Assembly (NCBI GenBank): GCA_001414345.1
Contig: LLCB01000138.1
Span: 1 to 64,000 of the forward strand
DNA: 64,000 bases
Source: Hymenoscyphus infarciens
Taxonomy: Eukaryota > Ascomycota > Leotiomycetes > Helotiales > Helotiaceae
Reading direction: 5' to 3'
The position numbers and the translations under genes were made by a program. Shown here piece by piece: positions 1 through 11,800 of the stretch. The notes beneath the pieces were generated by a model. That model did not search any database. It saw only the letters and a program-made list of their open reading frames with translations, and was not told the DNA's origin. Positions within the stretch are counted from its first letter, which is position 1. Every line of letters begins with the position of its first letter.

Positions 1-360
1 TCTATTCTAATAAATATATTAGACTTATAATTAAATTCTATATATTAAAGAGTAATTAGTATATATTATTAGAGTATTTTAAGGCTTTTAGAAGAGTAGT
101 ATAGAGAAGTAAATAGTATAGAATAAATGATAAACTTATTAGAAACTCTAAGAGTTTAATTTATCTTATTTCTAGTTTTATATAACTTTAATATTTATAA
201 AGATAAATATAAAAGATAGATTAATTAATTTAAAGCTTTTTAGAGATAAGAAATAGAGAGTTTATAACTATAGTTATAGTTAAAAGTATACTTAGATACT
301 TTAAAAAATTATGTTATTAATTTAAAGCTATCTATACTTTTTTTTGATAGGGTAAGCACG
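1..360. repeat. AT-rich RIP-type block edge
   Basis: Almost entirely A/T with very frequent TA steps and no open frame, ending abruptly near 360 where normal-GC sequence starts. This is the look of RIP-mutated repeat DNA. No element family can be recognised in this short piece. Confidence 0.7.
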
Positions 361-1062
361 TAATTTACTAATTAGGCCTAGCGGGCTTGGCAACGCCAGG
401 TTTCAGACCACGGTCTCACACCCGAAAACTGTCAATCCGCCCCTAGAATCATTTTCAGAAACAAAGTTCGAGTACCACTGTTGAAAAAACCACGTGAAGA
501 CAATATAGCTATTCCATATTCAACAGCGGGAGCGCCACAGTGCGTTCAAGATATTCTGACTGCAGATAGGTTACAGTTGTTGGTGAGTGATGGGGTTTAA
601 GCGCGACTGGAGTCAGTGATTTGAGGATTTGGCAAACAACCACCCTCATACATCCTACCCAGACTATCATTCCTAATCATTTCTTTACTCGTTATTCTGT
701 CTACTTCATCATATAAGAACAACTAATAACCTCCACCACCCGCCAACTAATAAACTTCAATAGACATAACTCCTCCCACTGTAGATAGAAGATACACTTC
801 AAATATTGAAAGGGTTAGATGTTGCGGTCGTTAGCTCTTTTGCTGCCGAATTAATTTCTTTGATAAACCTTACCGTGTTGGCTTTCACAGTAGATGGAGT
901 AATCGTACTTCTCTTCAGAATCTCTAACTTGCTGAAGACGACACCACCATGTGCTCCAAAAACTCTTGGAACTCGAAAAGGAGTATGGTTGTCGTATCGT
1001 TTTGTTTGGTATTTGCCTCCGGATTCTAGTACGAAGAAAATCTCATGAATAAATAGTGAGTT

Positions 1063-1820
1063 TGTACAGTATTCACGCCTGGTACGAGCAAATACTTTCC
1101 AGTCACTTTCTTCAACGACAATTATGAAAACCTAGGAAGTTCAACAAGGTGTGCTTCTTGATATATAGTCATTGAGTTGGAGCAAAGTTTGATACGAAGA
1201 AGGAGCGACTCTGCCCGCTTCCTCTCACCACACTTGTCTCACGTTCATATTTCGATGCTCCTTGTTTTTCAGCTCAAGCAACAAAATAGATTCCTGGCTG
1301 GTTTACACACGATGCTGCTAACTACACTTTTTCTCTCCCTGTTTGTATCACTGCTTATTCCGATGAAGATAGATTCGCTCTTGAGCTTAGATGAAATCAA
1401 TTCAAGCGAGCTGAATACGGTTTCTTCTTCATACTGTTATCAAAACACAAAAGTGGCTCACTGGCTGCCGAAAAGTTTCTTGAAGTCGGAAATATTTCTT
1501 CCAAGGATTGTGAATTAGGAGTAAACACCTCTAAAGGGAATGATGATTGTCTTTTGAATAACGTGGCTCTTAGGATAGAGCTGTGTCCTCTGCACGGGCC
1601 TTTAGCTCTACATAGATCTCCGGGGACGGATCCTTACAATTTCAACGTTATCACAACACATCAACAACCAGACAACTTCAGTACAACGAAGAAATTCCCG
1701 CTCAACGTAAATCACCTCTTGGAGTCAAAGCTCAAGGAACACAGAAACGGCATCCAAGACTCGCCGATCTCGGGTTATATCAGCACGGAAGACTTCTGTC
1801 AAACCCGTAATAAACGTTAA
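1063..1820 (+). pseudogene. decayed protein-coding gene, family unknown
   Basis: The frame from 1179 to 1820 stays coding-like for about 213 codons but holds two in-frame stops: a TAG near 1290 after GCAACAAAA and a TGA near 1391 after CTTGAGCTTAGA. Both can arise from C-to-T change (CAG or CAA to TAG, CGA to TGA), as expected from RIP leakage out of the AT-rich block at 1-360. A second coding-like stretch in another frame lies at 1063-1155 (reads FTPGTSKYFPVTFFNDNYEN). A short hydrophobic leader-like peptide can be read at about 946-1035, which might be an old signal peptide. Cysteines (LCPLP, DCELGV, DDCLL, ELCPLH) would suit a secreted protein, but I cannot name the family. Confidence 0.45.
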
Positions 1821-2587
1821 ACCAAGGGGGACAATTTACAGACTCCACAGGGGTTTTTGGGTAGCATAAGACATCGGAAATGTGGCAATTGCCCCATTTG
1901 GATAACCTTTGTTACGCCTGGTAAATTGGGGAATCTGATGCTCACTTTGTCCACTTTACAAAACAATCCAAGGTCCAAGAACATGCCGATTTCTTTACGA
2001 ACACCGAACAAGCGACCAGTAAAGTTCAATGTCCACTCGATATGAGGTGACGAAAACTTTTAAATAAGAAGGCAGTACCATGCATATAGATTGTCGGGGG
2101 TTGATTGGCTCGGAACGTTGGGATGATTCTCCTTTTTGTGCGACAGAGGTGGACTATTTGCTTGTGTTGCTTTCCCCGCAATAGACCCTTGAAACGAGGG
2201 AGATCGAAACAAAATGTTATTGAAATCTCAAGCTATTTTTAAAGAAGCAATATAATCACTGACGTCTTTTCATCTGCTGTATTCCGGGCTGCCGAGTCAC
2301 TCATCCGTTTCCGAACCACCCAGACCGCCCCGAACCCCCTCAGAGAGTCCAAATTATTCCTCCTCACCACTAACCTTTACACCGGTAATAGCTCCGCAAT
2401 ATTCGGAGCCCGAAGTCACTCAAAAGTCCTAGGGGCGTCAAAAGTGGACATTCTTCAACGTCCACTAAGTCACCCATGCACCCCGCAGAAACGGTCTTCC
2501 CAACCCACTTTAAATCTATATCACGATCTGCTTTCCAGACAGGTCACACGTTGGGATGAACATGTCCAACGATCAATCATCAACATC
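1821..2587. other. intergenic, no gene seen
   Basis: Normal GC with only short open frames on both strands, none with splice support or recognisable domains. Confidence 0.5.
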
Positions 2588-2819
2588 CCAGGGTAAGTAC
2601 TATCCCCCCCCCTTAAGTATATGTAATCCCCACTTTGCGGGTCCTGTGTAATGTCAAAGCGCTGAGCCAATAAGCAGAGTCAAAGTCAAAAAATAGAATA
2701 GTAAAGAAGCTTCTATTGGCTAAAAACCCTGACCTTACCAGGACTTTACACAGCCTCCCCCAGTCTCCACTCGACCCACTTTACAAATACTTAAGGGGGG
2801 GGGAGAGTACCCTGCCTGG
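2588..2819. mobile_element. foldback / MITE-like element
   Basis: Long imperfect inverted repeat. The left arm (2588-2626, containing GTACTATCCCCCCCC then TTAAGTAT) is matched in reverse complement by the right arm (2781-2819, containing ATACTTAAGGGGGGGGG then AGAGTACCC). Weaker pairing continues inwards, with an ATTGGCT-type match near 2668 and 2715. Both outer ends read CCAGG inward. No coding capacity. The size (about 230 bp) and structure fit a MITE; no clear target duplication was found. It lies about 210 bp upstream of the quercetinase start. Confidence 0.55.
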
Positions 2820-3029
2820 AGCCAAAATGGGAGGAGTTGTATCCACCTATTCCTCGTCACCCAGGTTCCAAGCTGCAAAGCATGCAAAGTTGCAGATGGA
2901 ATCCATGGATGGAGCTAGACAAATGTAGAGATGTTTGCTGTTTTTCCCCAGAGCTTCCGAGTTCTCTCATCCACACTGTCGTTTCTCTCTCTATCGCTTC
3001 GGATTTAATCACCTCATCTGTCTTTCGTC

Positions 3030-4185
3030 ATGTATTCATATTCCTTCCGTTCTGCAGTTGGTGTCGCGGTGCTTTCCTTTGCTACCCAAACTTCTGCTGC
3101 CACCAACTCCTCCGTCTGGGTCGATAGCGTGCCTACTTTTGTTCGCCCATATGCAATTCATCATTATGATGCTAGTGGATGTGTTGTTGGACAACAATTC
3201 TATCGATTCCCCGTTACTGGACCTTCGTCGGATAACGCATTTACTTTGATCGGAACGAATGCGCCTGCTTCTACGGATCTAGGTGTCTTATCTCATCATC
3301 ACCAAATTCATTACGAGAACTTCTTCAACTATAAGGGTAGATTCCAACTTTGGACTGAGAAAGATGGGGATGAGCAGACAAGGGTTTTGAGTGCTGGGGA
3401 TTATGGTGCTGTGCCAATTAATACCACTCATACCTTCCAGATTTTGGATCCAGATACCGAGATGGTTGGTGTTATTCAGCCTGGCGGATTTGAGTAGGCA
3501 TTCCTAGAGCTTTTGATCCCGGTTCTTGTACTAATTGCGATATAGGGGTGTCTTCTATGCTCTTGCATCCGAAAACTTCACCTCCTCCACCTCCCCATAC
3601 AATCCCTCCGCACCATCCGGTTCCTCCTCCCCATCCGCAGAAGTCATCTCCGCCCTCCAGAGTTTTGATGTCTTCTCCGAACCCACATACAGCCCTCGGC
3701 AAGACGCAGTTAACGGTGCCGCACCAACAAACTCCACTTGGAGAACGGGAAACAACACTCTTGGAACCGACGAAAGTACCCCTTACTTTGTCGCCAAAGA
3801 CTTTGGACCGAAATACTTGAACAGCGTCGCCGGATACCAAGTCGTGCAACCATTCGTTACACCTGCTCAATCTGGAGGAGAGTTTACTTTGTCTACCATC
3901 ACTATTGCTAAGCAAGCGAGCAACGCTACAGCTTCTGCACAGAGCTTTGAAGGACATGCGGCCTTTGAGGTCTTGGAGGGTCAATTGACTGTTGTGATGG
4001 AGGGGGAGACCTTGAATTTGTTGCAAGGCGATGTGGTTTTCATCCCAGGAAACACTACATACACATACTACAGCACCGTTCAATTCACAAAGACTCTTCA
4101 CATCAGTCAAGGAGCCGAGGGTCTTGCTACTTCTTTGATTGCGGGAGGTTCCAGCTGGAACAGCCCTGTTTGGCCATCAAGCTAG
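3030..4185 (+). CDS. quercetin 2,3-dioxygenase-like bicupin, secreted
   Basis: Exons 3030-3493 and 3546-4185; the 52-nt intron has a TACTAAT branch site; product 367 residues. Predicted to be an extracellular metal-dependent dioxygenase that opens the flavonol ring of quercetin, with two cupin domains. Residues 1-23 look like a signal peptide ending ...TQTSAA. The N-terminal cupin has HHHQIHYENF (ligands expected at the first and third His and the Glu) and the later metal His in VPINTTHTFQ, as in fungal quercetinases of similar length (about 350 residues). The second cupin (GHAAFEVLEGQ... GDVVFIPGNTTY) is degenerate in ligands, normal for the family. Several N-x-S/T sites fit secretion. A possible role is breakdown of plant flavonols; pirin-like cupins are an alternative but fit less well. 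The upstream region holds a MITE-like element. Confidence 0.88.
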
Positions 4186-4267
4186 ATGGGCGATGAGGAA
4201 TGAAGGGGGAGGGGTGGATGTAAGATTCTGTCTAGAGAGTATTTCTCTTCTTGTATATATAGTCTAT

Positions 4268-5306
4268 CTATAAATATTGTTGAGTTTTTCGAATAGGATG
4301 AAGGGTTAAGTTTGATCGAATGCTTTCAACCTGTTCCTTTGTGAGACCGCAGATGTCTATCATGTATTTCTCTGCTCCGCCGTATTTCTCACGGATAATT
4401 TCTAATGTCGCCAGCATATTTTCGGTCCTATTCATAGTTAGGGTGACGGAAGGACCAAGCAGTGAAATGAAGGGGGGCATACTTCGAGCTGATCATATTC
4501 CAAGCCCCCTCCATATTCCCCTCCAAAGCCGGATGAACAGATAAATGTTCAATAACAGATTCTTTCCACTCCTTTGAAAGTCCAATCTCGGTAAGTGAGT
4601 ATTCTTGTGCTATGTGCTCGTCTGCTACGCCACATAATTGTAAAATGAGAGCACAGATAACTCCTGTTCTGTCTTTTCCAGCTGTACAATGGACGATCAG
4701 AGGGTTGTCGGGTTGAGTTGCGAGATGCAGAAATATCGTTCTATAAGAAGGCCCGGCATTTTCCAGGATAGAAGTATAAGCTCTTTGAAACCCCTATATA
4801 TAAACATTAACAATCACTTATATCATATCATCTAGCCTCTCAGCACATCTCATTCCCGCAGCTCTCTCTTCTCTCAATTTCTTTTTTTCACAACTCAAAC
4901 CCCCAAAAGAAAAAAAAAGAAAAAATACCTCAGTCCCCAACGTAGAATAATCCTTAAATCTCACAGCCAGAGCTTCAGGATCATAATCCTTATCCGGAAA
5001 CACAGGCACAAAAATCCTCTCACATCCATCCCACTCTACCACTCCTCCACGTCCCGCAGCCATACTACGTTCTATCTCATTGTGTGAGCGGAGGTCGTAG
5101 ATGTGTGTTATTCCTAACTCGTTTAATTTGGTGACTCCTTCAGGGGTGATGGCTGAGGGCTCGGCGCAGCGGTATATGAGTCCTGATTTTATGGTTGTGA
5201 GGGGGGATGTGGGGGAGGAGGGGAGAGGGTGACCACCCAAGTCCCGAAAGTTTTGGATATGAGGGATGGTTATGAAGGGCGGCGAGGGAACCTCGATTGA
5301 ACCCAT
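4268..5306 (-). CDS. tyrosine/serine protein phosphatase (Y_phosphatase3 family)
   Basis: Three exons on the minus strand: 5306-4929, 4793-4483, 4427-4268; introns 135 and 55 nt; product 282 residues, frame closes exactly. The catalytic P-loop reads HCTAGKDRTG with Cys162 and Arg168 (HCx5R). The N-terminal part has NFRDLGG (about residues 20-26), LIYRCAEP and YDLRSHNEIE, all typical of the fungal YP3/DSP-like phosphatases. The C-terminus has EIIREKYGGAEKYM, a usual ending. I chose ATG 5306 (MGSIEVPSPP) rather than an upstream in-frame ATG at 5432, since the extra residues are low-complexity and not conserved-looking. Probably a cytosolic phosphatase; substrate unknown. Confidence 0.85.
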
Positions 5307-5615
5307 ATTGGATGATTGAGTAATTATGAAGGGCGGGTTTGAGATATGAGGTGAAAGGAAAGATATCGGGTTGGTGGTGGATGAGAATGAGTTTATGAGA
5401 GTGAGATGGCGGGGTGAACCGAGGTTCTGCAACTCAACATTTTCTTGGCATCAAGAAGACAACTCTTTCCTCAACTTCCATCAAAGCGCAGAAGTTGGGC
5501 CGTCGCATCGGATATACTGGATCCATCTCATCAAAAGCCATCTCACAAACACCTACTCACACGGGCTCCTAACCCGCAATAAAAGGCAGTCCGCCGGCCT
5601 CAGAATTTCGCCACT
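5307..5615. promoter_or_regulatory. shared divergent promoter region
   Basis: The phosphatase (minus) and CCDC97-domain gene (plus) start only 309 bp apart head to head, so both promoters must lie here. No specific factor site can be named from sequence alone. Confidence 0.45.
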
Positions 5616-6298
5616 ATGCCCCTCATGCTCTCGCCAACACCAGAACCATCAAACGCCTCATCATCGACCCAATCTCACTCAATACCGCCTCAAATCCGAA
5701 TCAAGAATAGAAGAAAACTATACCTCGACAGAAATCCTTCATATTTCACATCACCTGACCTAGAACTCTTTGGTTCGTCCCATCCAACTTCGTGAATCAT
5801 GTTAATGATTTATCAGACCCTCTACTCTACGACCGCTGCATAAGAAAATTCCAAACCCCCGCCGAACGAGAAGCAGACGGTCGTCAAAAAGGGTATTCCG
5901 GCGTCTTGGAAGCAGATCTCTACCGCTCTGAAGCAAAACTAGCTGCTGTTCGTCAAAGCCAAGAACCATCTCAAAATCTATCATCCTCTTCATCTCATCT
6001 CCCAACCTCTCAAATTCAAGAATCCACTTCAAAATACACAACCCCCCTCGACCCCGAAGATCCAAAAGACAAAGAAGAAGGTCTGGAGAGATGGAAATTC
6101 GAGATGACGATCCGTTTTCTCAAAGGCGGTGATCCGGATTTCGAGTATGGACCTGTGGATGAGAGTGAGGAGTTTGATGTTATTGAAAGGACTGAGGAGG
6201 AGGAGAAGTGGTTTGAGGATGAGGAGGCGAGGTTTGTTGATGAGGAGGAGAAGGCTGGGGAGGGAACTGGTGGGGAGACTGGGGTGCAGGATTTTTGA
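5616..6298 (+). CDS. CCDC97-domain protein
   Basis: Exons 5616-5772 and 5817-6298 with a 44-nt intron (GTTCGT...TATCAG, branch GTTAATGA); product 212 residues. The sequence DPLLYDRCIRKFQTPAE at about residues 53-69 and the FLKGGDPDFEYGPVD motif (about 150-164), followed by a Glu-rich tail (EEEEKWFEDEEARFVDEEE), match the C-terminal domain of CCDC97 (formerly DUF2052). In animals CCDC97 is associated with the SF3B part of the U2 snRNP, so a nuclear, splicing-related role is a reasonable inference. The second half is strongly acidic. Divergently transcribed from the phosphatase gene. Confidence 0.75.
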
Positions 6299-6887
6299 CG
6301 GTGAAGGAGAGATGGATTTTGTAGGATATGGAAGGGGGATTTGGGGGTGTTTGGGAAGGGGGGGGGATGGAGTGACTGGCCTAATTTTGGATCTGCTCTA
6401 TCTGCTTGAATTGGGAGATGTGTACCATTGGAGATGACCCAAGGAAAATCATGGCTCGAAAGCTCGCAATGATTGAATTTGGATGTTAAAAATGGATAAA
6501 ATGAATGATCATAGAGCTTAATTGCGCTTTGCGAGACGGCGGGGGAGACTTCAGAATCTCAGATATCACGTGAAATTAGGACTGATTCCATTGGAAAGAC
6601 AAAACGCATGCTACACTTGAGGTCTAACACTGGAAGACTTTTGTAGTGGAGCCAGAGTAAGCGAAAAGCACTACTAAAGTAGCTATATAAATTTATCACG
6701 GATTTTTGGTGGTTTTGGGAGTTGGAGCGTTGTTAGTGCCTGAGGCGCCAAGCATCAAATGGCGCTAGGTTAGCTTCACGAAATTTCTTCTCATGACTTG
6801 AGTTTTCCATTTCGACCTTCCCAATAAAAAAACCAACAGAACGCTTCATTGCGTTTCCTGTCACAATCATCAACATAGGCATTCGAT
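6299..6887. other. intergenic region
   Basis: 3' end of the CCDC97-domain gene and promoter of the mS45 gene. G-rich just after the stop codon (6330-6370). No further gene seen. Confidence 0.5.
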
Positions 6888-8169
6888 ATGCCGCCATCAT
6901 TGGCTTCATCAATCTCCAGATCCTCGACGTGTGCGAAGCAATTATGTAGCGCAGCTCAGTCGTCGCGTTCGTTTTCTACGACGCTTCGACAAGAGCAGAG
7001 GACAACGCGAGCACGAAAGGGCCTGTTCAGATGGCTGACCTCACAAGGAGAGAGTCTACGGAACCCATTAGAAGGATCGACGAACTATCTGGGGGCTTAC
7101 AATAAGGAGGGGAAGCTGAAGAGAGTTGTCGCTGCTGCCGCCAACGGGAGCGACAAGAAGGACGGGGATGAGGGCAAGTCGCGGGATAAGAATTCGAGGT
7201 CCGGCAGGTTACCTCCAGAGTCGGCGAGAGACAGAGTACCATTCCCACTCAACACACAGTTCGTCAGTGAACCTGTGCTGAGCGAGACCTTCCGCGACCA
7301 GATCTGGCGACAGATTATGCAGGAGGGCAAGTCTGTCAGAGAAGTCAGTGTTGCGATGAAGGTTGAGATGGCTCGTGTTGGTGCTGTTGTCCGGCTGAAG
7401 GAGGTGGAGCTGGAATGGCAGAGAATTGTAAGTTCCCCAACCCATCTCATTCCACATTCTTCCCTCGACTTCCTGATGATATTTTAAAAAATCGATTAGT
7501 CTTTAAGACAAACTACATGGTTACAAAATTTACGCATGCGAGCCTCTCTGATAGTCCTCCCATTCTTCAACCTCATTTGATCTTCTTATCCATAGCTTTA
7601 GCTAACACAAGTTTCAACAGGGCAAACCAATGGCGAAACCATATGCTGCCGCCGTCATGTCGATGCTCCCCCAAACCAAATTCGATAAGGATGTGGCCGA
7701 TGCTGATCGAAAATCACACGAATCGATCAACGATTTACCTGTCCATGCCTCAACAGGACAGCAGATCTTCCATCCTACATCCGAGTCGAGGCATTTCACT
7801 CGTGCTGATGCCGCAAAGGTATTCAGCGAGAAGCTCCTACCAGCCGACGACCGAATACCACATCCTGATTTGGTGATCCAACACCGAGAATTCCTGTCAG
7901 GTATGAGCGAACGGGAGCGAATAGAGGCAAACAAACAACGAGAGGCTGTTGCTGAAGAGAAGCGACAGAAGGCCGCTTTTAAGCAGACTATCCTCGACTC
8001 CAAGGTCAAGAAGGTGGACCGAGGCCGATGGGAATTTAGGTTCACCGAAGTCAATGTTGATGCTGCCGGAAAGGATGGAAGAGGACATAACGGTGTTGGT
8101 TGGCGTTACGGTATGCCACATTATGATCGTAATCGTGGGTTGATTAAGATACCAAAGTCCGTTGCTTGA
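6888..8169 (+). CDS. mitochondrial small ribosomal subunit protein mS45-like
   Basis: Exons 6888-7427 and 7621-8169; the 193-nt intron ends GTTTCAACAG; product 362 residues. Residues 1-45 are rich in Ser/Arg/Ala without acidic residues (RSSTCAKQ... RSFSTTLRQ), a mitochondrial targeting sequence. The body has FRQ-type motifs of the fungal mS45/Mrps35 family (Pfam 'eukaryotic mitochondrial regulator'): ARKGLFRWLTSQGES, LPLNTQF-like PFPLNTQFVSE, IWRQIMQEGKSVREVS and a C-terminal WEFRFTEVNVDAAG...GWRYGMPHYDR. A structural component of the mitochondrial ribosome small subunit. The family call rests on recognised motifs, not a search. Confidence 0.8.
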
Positions 8170-8805
8170 GATACCCGCAGTTGGGATTATTAGCGCGGTT
8201 GTATTATATGCAAAGGGCATAGCATGGAGTTTTTGATAGCGTTTGGCTCTGTAGGAATACTATGTATACTTGATGTAGAACCCCGAACAATGTAACACAA
8301 TCACCAGATATTATATCCTCAATGTACCTTCTGCTCCTAACTGCTATGACTCTGGTTAGGAACACTGCAATACTGTAAAATGCCACATTTTGAAGATAGA
8401 CTTTTGAAGAAAATAGACTCAACACCCCACCCCCTTCTAAAATTATAGCCCTAGCTATATTCACAGCTCACAATTGACAAACAACTGTGGAGCTCTTCCA
8501 TTCCAAATTGATGTTCAAGATGTTTTGATTGAGAGATGGCTGTCACGTGCGATTTCCGCATTCAGCATTAGTGCGGGCAGAATTCTTGCCAGCCTCGCAT
8601 AAATAAAGCCTTGGGACCCGCCCAAAAAAGGTGAGTACTGCAAGGCCAGGCCTATCTCCCATCTCAACGTTCAATTTTACAATCATCAACCTCTTTTCGC
8701 AAACCCACATCTTTCACGAAAGAGAAATACGAGAGTCAAATCCATCACCAACACCGACCTCAGTATAAAGGGACAAGCCAGTGATATTGAGGGATACTAG
8801 TCATC
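8170..8805. other. intergenic region
   Basis: Between mS45 and NC2-beta, same strand. Contains the NC2-beta promoter and a pyrimidine-rich leader. No additional gene seen. Confidence 0.5.
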
Positions 8806-11800
8806 ATGTCGGACCGTGAATTTGGTAGTAAGTTGTTGCTTGAGTTTATGTTTTGTTTGATTCGTTTGTTTGCTATGGTTTCTGAGGGGGTGTTGGCTTG
8901 GTGATGCAAGTGTCTTTTGTATCTTGTATCTTAAGTCGCCGCCTCCGTGTTCACGGTGAATTTCAGTCAAGTGCTTCACATATGACTGAGAATGAATGGG
9001 ACTGTCACTTTGCCTAGCTATAAAATGTCTGGTCTACAACTGCACTTTTTCAAATCCTTCATTCAACACTATCACAAAATTCCTCTATTCCTAAATCAAA
9101 AACACCCTCTGAAATTCATTGTTCTTTCTTCCCTGCAAACATGGATATCGACCCTAAGAAAGTTGGACCTAAGACTGCGAAGCTGCTTGAGGAGCTTCGT
9201 GGTTTCCCTCCTCGTATTACCCCCCCACCCCCATCGCTCTTGCCATTTTTGCGCGTTTCTTTTTTTATTGTGCGAGTTTTTTTGGGGTAACTTCAGCCAT
9301 TTTATCGAGAAAGTTTGGAGAATGGGAAATTTGGGTTTCTGGTTCTCCTGGATGTTCTCGAAGAATGGTTTTCATTACCGACTGTTTCACACTATGGCGC
9401 CTCATTTCTACGCGTACCTTTTTGAAAACTCTGCCATGGAAAATACTGATCGCTCTTGCTTTTTTAGGTAACGATGACTTGTCATTGCCCAAAGGTATAG
9501 TACACTCCTAGTTTTCTTTCTTCCCTTTCCTCCTCAACATCATCACATTCGCTATTCGCCATCGACTATCGTTGTTTATTATCACACCCCCACGATCGTT
9601 ACCAACACCGAATATTGTTCGAATCCTTCTGGAGAATTGTCATTTCTGCCCAGACACGGAATGAGCCAGAATGACGAGCTTCTGGACTTTTAGTGCTATG
9701 GCTATTTATAATTTCATGGCCAGCCTGCAGGAATACTCCAGCCAGGAACAAGAACAGCAGCATGAAGCACCCGCGATTATACTGTCATTACCGGCCTCGT
9801 TGGACGGGATCGAGCCTTTTCCCAATATTTTGCGGGCTGTAAACCTATGGTATACACGATCTACCGTCACCTTGCCCTCCCCTTGGTTCGCTCGTAGTGG
9901 CGATCCGGATCCTATTCAATCTACGGATGGGACCTGGCAGACGGGTTTCAACAATTTGGATGGGTCGAGAGAGATACGTCCACTACCCCCAAGGGCCAAT
10001 CCTACTTCCAATAGTAGCCTCCCTTCAGCCAATTCGACACGACCATCTTCCTCCTCTTCGGGTCCTACACAATCGATCAATATACCAAGTCAAATTCCCA
10101 GTTCCAACACTTCTGTACAGTCCGATGATGCCGTCGAATCTACCGTCAAATCTACCGTCAAACCTTCTCGTCCTCCTCCACCCGCAGAGGAACGAAATTG
10201 GAAGCCGGCATTGGAAGGTAAAGCTTTCAGGGAAAATAGGCTGCGAGCTCAAGCCGAACTTGACGAACGGAACGCGCAAAGCGGGTCGGTTAACAATATG
10301 GCGCCCCAGTCTAATATGAATATGAATGTAAGAATCCCGGTCCCAAAAAATCTTGGATATTTTCAAGTATTGTGCGAGAACGTTTGGGAGAATTGAGAAT
10401 AAGGCTTCTTGATTCTTCTAAAACTTCTCGGACAATATATGAAATTGTCCAAACCTTTTGGCACATTTACTTAAGGAAGCAGGTGCACTCGAAGGAACCC
10501 CCTCTCCCTCCTTCAGGTTTCCCGGCTATCCCTAATGGGGGGGCTCGAGAGCAATTAGCTACAGCAGTCAGGTGGAATGGCATAGCTGGTACAATTAACA
10601 GGTTATCCCAGAGGAGACAAGGAATTCATTCTGAGGGCAGGGGAGTCGCAAACAGACCCTGGCCACAAGGCGGACATAACTTCACTCATGGTCTCCCACC
10701 ACCACCTCGTCTGTTTGGTCCAGCTCTACCAGTCGCAACCACTTTCCCATTACCACCTAGCCCCAGGGCTACGCCAGTACCACTTGTGCCTGAGGGCAAA
10801 AAATACGTGCCAGAGAGTATTAGACGGCATGAAAGAGCTCGTGATTTTGATGATGATCACGATTTTGTGCCCCATTTCAAAGAAGACAAGCCATTTGAGG
10901 AGGTGTCGAAAAATGGATGCAAGGCAGGTCTATCTGGGGCCGCGAAAGATTTCAAGCCCAAAGAAGAAAAGAACGAACAAATAACGACGGAATCAGAGCC
11001 AGGGTGCCCGCCACCGATACTACCGCCACCATACACAGAAACAAATTTTCCTCCCCTTGGCCAAATAGCAGAAGCAAAAGGCTCTGCAGCTCCGCGATAA
11101 GAGGATGTTCCACAACAAGCAGAAACGAGTTCGCCTTCCGTTACCGTCTCTGCGACTTCTGAAAACAGCACGTCGATTGAAACTGAGTCTGGAGCCAAAG
11201 CCGAAGCCGAAGCTGAATCCGAGTCCAAGAAGACGAAGAAGAAATTCGTCAAATACTCTATTTGGACGTCCCAGGAAGGTACCATGGGTTTGGCGGGTGA
11301 TGAGTCGAAAAACAATGGTTAATCGATAGGGATTCCCCAGGTTTCGACAAACCGGCATTCAACAACTGGCGACGATTATCAGGGCACTTTCCTTTTCCCT
11401 ACACGCATTCGATTTTTTACTTCGTTCTCATTGTCCACCCTGCACAAAAAATACTAACCACCTTTTCCTCGTAGCAACCGTCCAAAAGATCGTCACCGAG
11501 ATCCTCCCACCCAGCTCTGGTTTGGCATTCGGCAAAGATGCGCGCGATTTGTTGATCGAATGTTGTGTCGAGTTCATCACGCTCATTTCCTCGGAGGCCA
11601 ACGAGATTAGTGAGAAGGAGAGTAAGAAGACGATTGCTTGTGAGCATATTACTAAGGCGCTGGAGCAGTTGGGGTTTGGGGAGTATGTTAAGGATATTAT
11701 GGAGGTTGCTAGTGAGCATAAGGAGGCTTTGAAGGTATGTTTTCCCGAGACCCTTCTTTTGTTTTGTTCGTGGGACTTTTTGATTTGGGAGGGAGAGGGG

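Noticed and set aside
3472..4110. 212-codon minus-strand frame over the quercetinase gene
   Set aside because: Antisense shadow of a well-supported exon; no domain, and it spans the intron.
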